Part shown: piece by piece, positions 15,910-27,900 of the stretch | Numbering within the stretch: the first letter of the stretch is position 1 | Layout: each line of letters opens with the position of its first letter | DNA from: Shinisaurus crocodilurus | Lineage: Eukaryota > Chordata > Lepidosauria > Squamata > Shinisauridae | Direction of reading: 5' to 3' | Length of the DNA: 64,000 nucleotides | NCBI GenBank assembly: GCA_021292165.1 | Contig: CM037877.1 | Span: forward strand, 300,034,726-300,098,725 | Position numbers and translations under genes: made by a program | Notes under the pieces: model-generated | The model's input: only the letters and a program-made list of their open reading frames with translations | Databases searched by the model: none | What the model was told of the DNA's origin: nothing

Positions 15910-18900
15910 TCAGAAGTTGTTGTCGATGTTCCAGACGTCCCCGCTCAGCGCGTTCGCTGCCCCCTGCAGCGTCCAGGTGACGAGCGCCAGCTGCCGCCGG
16001 AAGAGGTCTTCGTCGAAGCTCTCCGGGGCCTCCCGCAAGAGGCGGACATGCTCCAGCAGAGCGCCCAGTGTGTGGGGACCCCGGCCGTGCAGGATGTGCC
16101 GAAACGGGGTCTCGGTGACCGCAACATACTGAGATAGGAAATAGAATTCCACCTGGGGCAGAGGAGAGGAGCCACCCCATCAGTAGAGCAGAGGCACCCC
16201 AAGTCCATATAGCAGCCCTCTGCACAGGAGCTTGGAGCATCAATGCAGGTAAGAACACAAGAAGAGCCCCGATGCTGGATCCGACCAAGGGTCCATTTTG
16301 GACCATCCAAATGACGGGTCCATCTATTCCAGCATTCTGTTCCCACAGTGGCCAGCCAGATGGCCCCACTGGAAGCCCCCAAGCAGGACATGAGTGCAAC
16401 AGCACACTCCCACCCATGTTCCCCAGCAACTGGTGTATATAGGCACACTGCCTCCGATACTGAAGGTAGCCTATCGCTATCGGGATTCGGGACTAGTCAC
16501 CATTGATAGCCTTCTCTTCCGTGAATTGATCTAATCTCCCCTTAAAGGACATCCAAGTTGGTGACCATCACTACATCTTGTGGAAGTAATTATGTGCTGT
16601 GTGAAGAAGTCCTTTTATCTCTCCTGAATCTCCCATCGATCCTGGGAGATGGACTTCATTGGGTTGCTGTATTATGAGAGAGGGAGAAAAATGTCTCCCT
16701 GTCCACTTTCTCCACAGCAGGCATAATTTTTCACACCTCTATCACAGTCTCCCCTCACTCACCTTTTTCCTAAGCTAAACCATCCCAGCCACTGTAACCT
16801 TTCCTCATAGGAGAGTTGCTCCAGCCCCTTGATCATTTGGGTGGTCCTATTCTGTAAATTTAGAGGGGTGAGCATGGCTATGCCCATGAGGGAGGAGGAC
16901 AGACACGCAAGCATCATCTCTAAAAGGCTGCTCCCTTTTATTCCAGGCTAATTAGTCCAGAATTACTGCCACCCTCTTTTTCTGCACTTGCAATCGCTAA
17001 TGTGAATTCGAGGATGACGTATACATGGGAAGCAGGAGATGGCTGCCTTTTGCTACCCATAAGCCATCCTGATCAGGAGCTGAAAAGGGTAGCTCTGGCA
17101 TAGGGTCACGGCTCTGGGCAAATTGTTCTGGGGCACCCATGCCCAAATAAACTCAATGCTATTCATGTGCGGGGACATGAGGACAAACGCTGGCACGCCC
17201 CACCCACGCACCCCAAATCCTGTTTTGTCTCACCCGCATAATGCGGACATTGTACATGCGCAACAGCCTCTCGTTATGTTCTTCGGAGCCGTATATGTCC
17301 TTTCGCAGCTTCTCCGCTGCCCGCGTGTAATCACCTCTGGCTGAGTACATCCACTGCAGGGTCAGCCCACGGCTCTTGATACAGGGAAGAGGACAACAAG
17401 GGGAGACAGAACGGGGCTTAAGACCAGTGGCGCAAGCGGGGAGAGGGCTCACTGGGACACCGCACCGGCACTTCTTTATAGCAGGGACGCTGACGTCATC
17501 TGCTGCCCCATTCCCTCTGAGCTGAGCTGCAATCCTCATCAGGAGCTGGGGGAAATGAATTTTCCCCAAGAACAATATATTGTTCCTTGTCATGTAAAGT
17601 ATTTTTTGCCCAATATTGAAGGGGCAATTAAGGTCCGGTAGCTTTCCGAAAGACCTGCTCCTGGCAGAGAGGAAAACTGCTGGACCGGTTGATATGGATC
17701 CACACAGCTGCTCTCCAATGTTGGCCTCTCCTTGGGGACACGGCCATGGGGGCTGCCAGGATGACCTGCCTGCGCTTCAGAATGTGTCACTCCACCGCTA
17801 GTTCAAGATTTGGCCCAATGGAAGGTTCTGGTGCAGTGTGTTGAAAAGGGCAGACGGGTAGGCTTGCCACGCACACAAGCAACCCCAAACAGGCAAAGGG
17901 TGGGCTGGAAAGTGTACAGGGGGCTGGTCAAAGAACAGGGGGTCCCCCATCCCATAGGGAGGGCCAAGCATGCAGGGCTGCAGTCGCACATTTTGGCTGC
18001 TCGATGGCGCTACAGCATTAGCCGGTGCATCCAGGAGTCATGTGCCCCCTGGTGGAAATAACTGGAAAGACACCTCGCTGAGCAAGGACCTGCCTTTGAT
18101 TGGCACCAGTGACAACATACTCCGATGGTTCAAGTTTGGGGGATTTCATAGATTTCTTCGATCATAGAGCTGGAAGGGGCCTGCAAGGCCATCATCGAGT
18201 CCAACCCCCTGCTCAATGCAGGGAACTAGAGGAGGGGTCTCCCATCCAAGTCACAACCAGGCCTGACCCTGCTTAGCTTTCCACGCTCAGACAAGCTGAG
18301 CCAGCGTGAGCCTGGAGTATCATAGATGTGCCATGCCAGCCCACTGCTGATCCAAACGTCTAATGGTGGGAAGGAGGGGAGACTCGGAGAAGGAATGCCG
18401 GCACGCAAGGAAGAGGGGCGTCACAAATGCCTTCCCCTGGCCCTCTTTCTATTGTTTGGGTGTGCTGCAGGGCCCAGCGAGCAGTGCGTGAAGAAGACAA
18501 CCCTCTGGGGAAGCTCTGGTCAAGCTCAGCCACATTCATAGTCTCTCTTTCTAGAGTAGATCTCAAGGGATTGCCGCAGGACCCCTGCCTCTCCCCCCCC
18601 CCCCCGGGCAAATCTCAGTGCCCTACCTTCAGCTGCGTAGTGTATTCACTGAAGCGAGCGATGTGTTGCAAGAGGACATCCCCGTAGCACCAGTAGTCGA
18701 GGGGCAGGAGGTGGTCAGTGGGTCAGCTTGATCAGCAGGTGACCCACAACCTCAGCCACCGTCTTGGCCACGGCGGGGAGTCGCCCATAGAGAGCGCGGT
18801 TGAGGTTATCGTATGTGTCCACCATAGTATTGAGGAGTGGGTATGGACGAGAGTCCTGCAGGCAGAGAACCAGTTATAGCAGGGGTATGGGCCCAGCCTG

Positions 18901-21900
18901 GCCCTCCTGGGATCCCCAGATGGCCACGCCCATTTCCCCCCTTCCTTCCCCCCAACCACTGATCATTTGGTGGTCTCCCAGCTTTTGTCCAGTTTCCCAT
19001 GCAATTCTAAAAGGTTGAAACTAAGGCTTAGTTACTAGAAGTAAGAGCTTTAAGGTGCAATCGTATGCAAATTTAGAAAAATAAGGCCTACAACTCCCAG
19101 CATGCCCCTGTAGGCCTTTTTTCTGTCTAAACTTGCATAGGATTGCACCCTTAAGCTATAATAAGCTTGTATTTTTAGTATTTTGTCCACATCCCCTTGG
19201 CCTTTGGCCCTATCCATCACTGGAACGCCCCCCCCCCCCCCGAGAGCAGCAGCAAAGCTTGGGGAAGTCTAGAACTGGCGTACACATTGGGTGGTTGGTC
19301 TGTGTGCGTCTACGTGCCACGACAGAAGAGTCTTTCCCCAACATTTAAAGTCCGTGGCAAGGGGCAAGAATAATTTTGTTCCCTACCACCTCCCTTGTAT
19401 TAAAAAGAAACCCAGAGAGACCGCAAACTAAGTACGTTAACAAGAGTGAAGGAATAAAGGCTGGGGATTTATTTCCGTGCTGGGCAGGTGGAGGAGACAT
19501 GGGTTCTGTGGCCAGCCCTCCCACTTCCCCAACACCCGGTCCATCTTTTCTACCCCGATACTGTACTCAGAATGGAGGTGCAGGGCTCTCACCTCTGCAA
19601 AGGAGAATTCCACAGCTGGGACACCCCCAAAGGAGGTGAAGGCGAAAGCACTGCTGTCCATGGGAATGGGATGGATTCTGACACAAAGGGGAGGTAAAAA
19701 GGGGGGGGGATGTCAAAAGGAGAAAGAAAAGGGAGAGAAGTAGGAGAGGTCTAATATGGGGGTATGGTCCCTGTTTGGGTTGTATTTCCATCCCCTTTCA
19801 AGCAGCCATCTTTTTTGACAGCCACATTGATATTTCACTTCCGGTATGTTTTGTGTAGTTATGGGCAAAGCCAAAAACTTCTGCTTAGTCATTGGTGTGG
19901 TTATTCTGCATATGCTACGGGGATCTCTTTCCTTTAGCATTACTTGCTACTCTCCAGGTTCTAGCCCCAACACCGAAAGTGGATTTGGGGGCTTAGCCTT
20001 GGATCAAGTGAGAGAAATATAAAGGGAGTCCGTGGGTCAGAAGCAGGGAGAGCAAAGGGAGGACCTCAAAGGGATGGGAATGGGGGGGGGGGCGAAGGGC
20101 AAGGTTCTGAGCTCTTACACCTCGTTTTCCCAGCGCCGACCTTGCTCCGTCACCTGGCTGAAGATGCTCTGACCGCTGCGGTTGGGACTGTCCACCTGCC
20201 AAAAAGAGGTCAGGGGATGGACTCTTACCTTTGACCTGAAGCCAAAATGCCGAACTCCCTGAACCCATTACCCTGAGAATTAATTAAAACTTGAAGGGCT
20301 GCCTTTACCCTGTAAAAATGTCCAGTCCCTACTCAGAGAACCGAGGTGTCCTGAGCCCCGCCCCATTGTAGGCACCGCATTGCATCCATCCTGGCCCCCA
20401 GCTGTAACCCTTCTCAGTTGTGGCACCCCATCTATGGAATCAGCTGTCCAAGGAGGTGCGCCTGGCGCCTACCCTCTGTTCTTTCAGGCGCCAGGTGAAG
20501 ACCTTTTTATTTGCCCAATATTTTAATGGTTTATTTTCTTCCTTTTATTATCGCCACTGTACCTCTGGATTGGATTTATTTTGGCTGCTTGTTTTTATCA
20601 TGTTATATTTTAGTATGTTTGTGTTTTTATATTATTTTTGTTGATATTTTTGTGTTGCTTTGTTTTGTAAACCGCCCAGGGAGCCTTTTGGCTGATGGGC
20701 AGTGAATAAATATAATAAATAAAGAATAATAAATAACCCTTCCACACCCCACGCCTCTCCCAGAGCCCCGGCTGGCTTCCCATCTACTGCTTTCAACCAG
20801 CAGCACCCCCCGCTGGAGTCCTAGAGGTGGTCCGACTCACCTGCCTGATGACACTTTCAATGAGGCTGACCAGAGCTGGGCTGGTCTTGGCCAAGAATTT
20901 GTCGTCTCCTGGAATGAGAAGGGAAAACCCATACTGAGCATCAGAGTCAAGGTTCTAGTCCTCACTCCTAACACTCCCCGCCTCTCTGCCCCCTATTATC
21001 TCCACCCATGGCTCCTGACTTCTGTCCTTGACTTTGCAAAGGGTCAACGCCTCTTGGCCCCTTTATCATCATTTTCCATTTCTCTCTTCTGTCTAGAACA
21101 GCTTTCCCCAACTTGGCAGCTTCCGGATGTGTCGGACTACAACTCCCATAACCCCTGCATGGCTGGGGGATTGTGGGAATTGTAGTACAACACATCCCAC
21201 TGTTTACTAACTGGAAACCGGGGTTCGAGACGAGGCGCTGAGGCCATGAAATTCTCTCTTCCTGTGAAGATCTGTTCATTTCTTGCCGTCTTTTCTCTAC
21301 AAGCCAAGAGCTGCTCTGGGCGGCCTGAAGTCAGCCAGTCGTGCGGCATTCTTGCCCAGCGCTTCCGGGAGCACGCGCCTCTAAACAGGGGTAACCGTGT
21401 ACAAGAGCCCACAGAGGTCAATCTATGGAGATAGTTCCTGGCCAGGATAAATCAGCAAGTTGGAGAGACCCCTGGGCCTGCCTCCTCTGGGGCAAAGAGA
21501 GCTGAACTGTCCCAGAGAACCCAGGAGTCCTGGATCCAGTGCCCAGCAGAGCAGGGATGCAGAACCCTTTTTCTGTCGAGGGCCACATTCCTTTGGGAAA
21601 TTTGTCAGGGGCTACACACTAGTGGTGGGTGGGACTGAAGCTGGCAGGGCCAGGGCTAAAAGTAGGCGGGGCCAACCCCTTTCTCTTTCTGCCACCCGCT
21701 TCTCTCCACCCCCCACCAGGGAGGGACAGAGATGTCAACTGACCGCTTGCAGAGCGATTTTGAAATGAGGCCCAAGGGCTGCGTGGAATTAGGCTGCCAC
21801 AGGCTGATCACCTCTGAGGTAGAGGGTGGGGCAAAGGGATCTCAGAGCAACCGCTCTCACGGAGACCCCTTAGCCCAGGACCGGTGGGGCACGCAAACCG

Positions 21901-24900
21901 GGATTCCCCCCACGCCACCTCTGGCCGCCTTGGGTGCGCTGCGCGGAGTGAAAGGCAACGCCCTGGAGCGGGGCAAGGCAGATGCTCGACTTCAGTAGCC
22001 TTTTGGGGCCACCCGGTCGCCTCACGCCCCAGTTCCAGCATGGGAAGTGGGAGAAGGGGCGATGTGGGATGTGCTTTTGCTTCCAAATTCGAGCAGAATA
22101 AGTGAAGCCACGTTGGAAATGAGTGGGATCGCTTTAGGTCTGCCTGGAGAGAAGTGGGGGCCACCGGCCTACCCCATCCTGAGCACTGCCCAGTTCTCAG
22201 TTCACTCTCCTAAAGACCAGGGGGGGCCACCCACCCCCTCCTCTGACCCAGGGGTGAGCAACTTGCGCGCTTGCAGCTGTTTTATTTATTTATTTATTTA
22301 TTTATTTATTATATTTATTAATCGCCCATCTGGCCGGTCACCCGGCCACCCTGGGCGATGTACAATTAAAATACAGTAAAACAATACGATAATTAAAACA
22401 GTATTAAAAAATTCTTTTAAAATCCTAACCCACCCCATATTCCCGCCTGAACAGCCATGTTTTTAATGCACGGCGGAAGCTCATCACGGAGGGGGCATGG
22501 CGAAGGTTTTGTGACCCCCCATAGGCTATGATGGCCGGGGCTGATGGGAGCTGTGGGCCAAACCATCTGGAGAGCCACGGGTTGCCCAGCCCCGCACTAG
22601 ACCGGTTTACCCTGCAGGCTTAGAGGACCAAGGCGTCAAAGCGCCCAGCACACGGCCCCTTTCCCTCTGGACCCCTCTCCCTCTCGCAGGACCCCGGAGC
22701 CCTCACTCCACAGCCACGCTACCCACAAGGCCAAAGGCCTTCCGAAAGGGCCCCACCCACCCACCCAGGACTCGTGGGAGGCGGCCCGCCCTCCCCACTC
22801 ACCCAGAACTGCGTTGTCCAGGCTGATGTACGCAGCCGCCTTGAGATGCAGCATCGTGAGGTAGCCCTGCCAAGAGAAGCGGGAGGCCTAAGCGCGCGCG
22901 CGGGGGGGGGGGGCACCTAGAAAGGCAGGTGAATAAGACGAACAAGGCACAAGAGCCAGCCTTTGCCAACCTGGCACCCTCCAGATGTGTTGGACTACAA
23001 CTCCCAGCATGCCCCAGCCAGCATGGACAGCCTGCAGTGATGGGGCCTGACAGACCCCCAATGGCAACCCATTCCAGAGGTGTGGGGCCACTGTGGAAAA
23101 AGCCCTCCCTCGTGTACTTGCCCACCTGACTGCCCTCATAGGTGGGCAAGTGAGAAGTGTACACACACACACACACACCAGGTGACCTGGCCCCTTTTCT
23201 CTTCCCAATGCCCATTTCTTAAACAGCCCAATACATCCATAGGTATCCTTCTGGTCATCCTTCTTCTCAGTCTCACCTCCAGCCATTCAGTGGAACCCAC
23301 GCTGCCAAAATCCCCAGCATCCCAGCTCACAAAGAGCAAACTTCTTCGTAGCTGGAACCCTGCAATGGTGAAAAGAGAGCATAGATGGGGATGGAACCAA
23401 AGAGGCCCCTTCCAACCCCCCTTCCTCAAAATAATTACATCCCGATTCCTAGGACATCTCCCTGCACCCACCAACCTAGCACTAATTGGCTCCTGTTCCT
23501 CAAAATGGTCTATTTCTTTCCATCCCCTTTAAGGCAGCCATCTTTTTTGACAGCCACATTCTACATTCCATGTTTTTCCAGTGTTGCTGTGGGCAAAGCA
23601 AAGGGCTGCCATTTTAACTGGCCCATATTTCCCATCCCATCGCCCACTCGGAACATGCCCAACCTACTAAAGGACTCGTTCATACCCCAAACCTGCTTAC
23701 CATTCCGCACCATGGCTGCAAAGGTACGGGCCAGTTCCAGCAGGATGGCTGTGCCCACACCAGAACGGGCAGCTCCCGGTCCCAGAGAATCCCGCTGGGC
23801 CCCCACAATGAGATAATGATCTAGTGTATTATGTGTGTAAAAACAAAACCACACTATCAACTCATGTGTGCAGTGAGAGGAAGAACTTCCATCTGCGTAA
23901 CTCCCCAGTTAATACCGTTCAGAAAACACAGGCATTTTGAGTGCCTGCCGGCGCCGCTCCCATGCCTTTAGCCCCCTTCCCAGAAGACGCGGGACACCTC
24001 CAGTCCTTATCTACCTGGCTCAAATCTACCCTCGATGCACCCGAAGATGTTGCTGATCATCACTGACTGCTTCACATTCTGAACTCCCAGCTGTAACCGG
24101 AAACCAGGCTCCCCTGGACCAAGCTGGTACAGAACGCCAGGAAGGCGCCCCTTCCAGGCTTCCGGGGCGGTAGGGCCCGTCAGCCGCCTGCAAGGAAAAC
24201 AAAAAGAGGGTTCAGGGATTGGCAGCCGAGATGGCACAAGGGCGGCCTCTTCCTGGCCTAACGGCCAGCCTCCATCTTCTCCGAGAGACCCTCGGGATGC
24301 TCCTTCCCTCACCCTGAGGATACCCCTCATCCCGACACCCCGAGGAAACCCTCCCTGTGACTCACCTGAGCAGGCGGGCGGCCACGTCAGCGCTAATGGG
24401 GTGAGCAGGGATTGTGGGGAGACCCGAGGACTGTATCGGGGGGAACTGGGTATGGTTGAAGGAAGGGAAGCCGGGGCTGTAGGGGTCTCCGGCGCCCATG
24501 TGAACCTGCGAGCACACAAGGGGATTCGGGAACGAGAGCGCACTGTGAGCCGGGATGGCTAAGTGGGAGCTCCATGTCTGGTCAGTTGGTGGAGGGGGGT
24601 GATAGAACAGGGTGGGATAGGGCAGTGCCCCTTACGCCCTGCCTGTGAACCCCCTAAATTCTTCAGGCTGCCCTGCTGTGGGAAGCAAAGGAGTCTGGGC
24701 TAGACTAGATGGACCCACGTAGTTCAAGAGCAGCCTTCCGCAGCCCGGCGCTCTCCGGATGTGTTGGACTGCGACTCCCATCATCCACTGTGGAGTCCCA
24801 ACACATCCGGAGAGTGCCGGGTTGAGGAAGGCTGTTCAAGAGGTTCAGCCCCGGGTCTCAATATATATTTTAAGGACCGTGCGCCATCTTTGCGTTAAGA

Positions 24901-27900
24901 TGGACGGATCCTGAATGAGGTGGATTGTGGCTCTCTCTGGCTCCCAGGAGGAATCAGGAAGGCCACTGTGGGAAGCCAGATGCTGGACTAGAGGGGCCCG
25001 CCTTGGTCTGATCAGGGCCGGTACCAAGGGTCGGCACGGTCGGGCACCTGCCGAGGGTCCACACCTCACTGGGGGCCCACTGACAAGACCCCCCCCTTGA
25101 CCGGCTCCTCCTCCTTCACCGGCCTCTCGGTCTGGCCCAGAGCGCTGTGAGCAAACAAGCCAGGGGTGGTGAGAAGGAGTAGCAGTAGCAGCCAGCGCCT
25201 GCTTAATAACTTGCTCTCTTTTTGGCAAGCAAAAAAAAAATGGTGGAAATGACGAGGAAGAGGAGGAGCGGCCGGCGCCGATGGCGCCGATGATGGAGTG
25301 GGCTCACTGAGTGAGGGGAGGGAGGGGGGCACTGAGGGTGCCTTGCCCAGCCCCGGGTCTGATCCGGGGGCACTCTTCCGAGGTAGGCGCCCACCCCCCC
25401 ACCTTTCTGTCGAGATCCCGGTGCGGCAGCCCCAACTCACGTGTCCATAAATGCTCGTGTTTGGGGACAGGCCGAGTTTACGCGGGTCTTGCAGGACATC
25501 AGAGGGGTCTGGATAAATGAGCACTCCTGTGGCTTGGGCCGCCCCTGCATTGGCCACCTGCAACAAAGAGAACCCCGGAGTCCGGGCACTGTGTACCTCT
25601 CAGATTTAACCAGACGGAGAAACCAGATGCTCTGGCTTCCAGACCCCCAACGTTCTATTTCACTCCCCTCGAGTCCTCAAAACGGTGTTATTGTTTTCTT
25701 CCCCTTTAAGGCAGCCATCTTTTTTGACAGGCAGATTAATATTCCTGAGCTCTGCCATGCTACCACCCGGTGGCCAGAGGCAAAAATTGCAGTCAGTTGT
25801 ATATACACACACACACACACGCACCGGCCTTTCTCCCCTAAAGACCTCTTGGGGCTTTGCCGCACCACGTAACAAACCAATTAGCTGTTAACAGAGGGTC
25901 GCGTTCAGGTGTCCCGACTCACCTTCTCAGCGTAGCTGATCTCCCCAACACGAACGAGGGCCAGGTGGCCCTGTGGGTCGATGCCCCACTGCTTCAGCGA
26001 AGCAAAGTCCTCACGGCGCCCATAGTTGGCGAAAACCAGGCTGCCCTGCGGAGCGGGAAACGGGCTCAGGCAGGCGGCGGGGGGACGGGGACGGACAGAT
26101 GCCGGCAGTGGGAAAAGCTGGCTGCCCCCGGGCACTGCAAGGAGAGCGGTGACGGGAAGGGACAACCGGGAAATGCCGCCTCCAGTCCCAGAGGCAGCAT
26201 TGTTGTTGTTGTTGTTGTTATTATTTACATTTACATTTATTTATCGCCCATCTGGCCAGCAAACCGGCCACCCTGGGTGATGTACACAAGATAAAATGCA
26301 GGATAAAATACATTTAAAACAGTATAAAATTTTAAAATCTTAGCCCACCCCATATTCCCGCCTGAACAGCCATGTTTTTAGTGAGCGGCGGAAGCTCAGC
26401 AGAGAGGGGGCATGGCGGAGGTCACTCGGGAGAGAGTTCCACAGTACCGGGGCCGCCACAGGAAAGACCCTCTTCCTAGTCCCCACCAGTCTAGCTGCTC
26501 TGGCTGAAGGGACAAGGAGAAGGCCATCTGTGGCAGATCTTGTTGAGAGGCCTACTTGTTGAGCATGCCTCCGCACGCCCATTGCCGGGGAGCCTGGGTG
26601 GGAGGGCGCCGTTGCACTCACGTCCTGCTCGTGGGCTCCCCATGGGCGGTGGGCGGCCACGGTGTGAATGCGATGGACCTTTGGTCCAATCCATCATGGC
26701 TCTCCTTATGTTCTTACCCATAACCTCTTCCCTGAGACTTTTCTCAGTGCCTGCTTTGATGTCATCAGGTGAAGACTTTTTTTTTGTTTAAAGTTCCCCC
26801 CTGCCCTGTTAATGGGTTCCAGCTCTAACGTGTTTGATCTTTGCAACTGCTTTTATGCGGTTGTTGTTTCCAATGTTTGACTGTTGGCCTGTTTTATTGT
26901 TATGGGTTTTGTTTTGTTATTGTCTTTATCTTTGTTATAAGTTGTTCTGGTTACAGGACAGGGCTGCAGAACCTCAGAGGCCAAATCGGGTGTCCCAATC
27001 CAGCCCTGCGGGGTTCCTCGGATGGCTGTACACCCTTTCCCTCGACCACCGACCCTTCTGCGGGTTCCTGGCTTTTGCGCAGTTTCCCCCACATTCTAAA
27101 TCAGTGTTCTCCAACCTTGGGTCCCCAGGTGTTTTTGGCCTACAACTCCCAGCATGCCAAAAACATCTGGGGACCCAAGGTTGGAGAACACTGTACTAAA
27201 ATGGTTGAAATGCCTCAGGAGCATTTAGTAAGGCTTCAGTTACTGGCAGAAAGAGCTATAAGACTAGCATATGCTGGTATTTTTGGCCCCACCCCTTTCC
27301 CCTTTGGCCCCGCCCAGCACAGGAATGCAGTCCCCCGAAACAGAATTTGGCCCTTGGGCTGAAAGAACACCCCTGCTATAGGGTGGCATATAAATACTTG
27401 ACAGACAGGCACGGTGTTTTCACTTTCCTGCCCCTTTAAAGGCAACCGTCTTTTTTTGACAGGTGCATTAATATTCCAGGCCGCCGTCCTTGGGCGTGGC
27501 CGGCTGGCCGAATTACAACCCACGATCCCTTCGCCCAGAGGATCCGCGCTATGCTATCGCGTCAAGCGTGGGATTACCGTGACGGTGCTGGAGGCACTGT
27601 AGGGGCAGTAGACCTCGGGGTCTTCCAGAGGCAGCTTCTCCAGCACAACGCCGTGGGCATCCACTCGGTGTAGAAAATTGGGCTGCACCCTGAAGGAGAA
27701 GGGGCAGAAGGTGTGGAAAGATACGCCCCGGCACGCCCCACGGCAAGGCCTTCCCAATGCCCGCCCCCAGCTTCCCAGTCCCCCTCCGGGGTCCTCCACA
27801 CTGACCGGTTGGGGCGCTGCAGCCCCACATAATGGCTGTCGGTCCAGCTGTGGTCCAGGCCGTAAGAGGTGAAGGAGTTGAGTATGTGTCTGGAGAGCGT

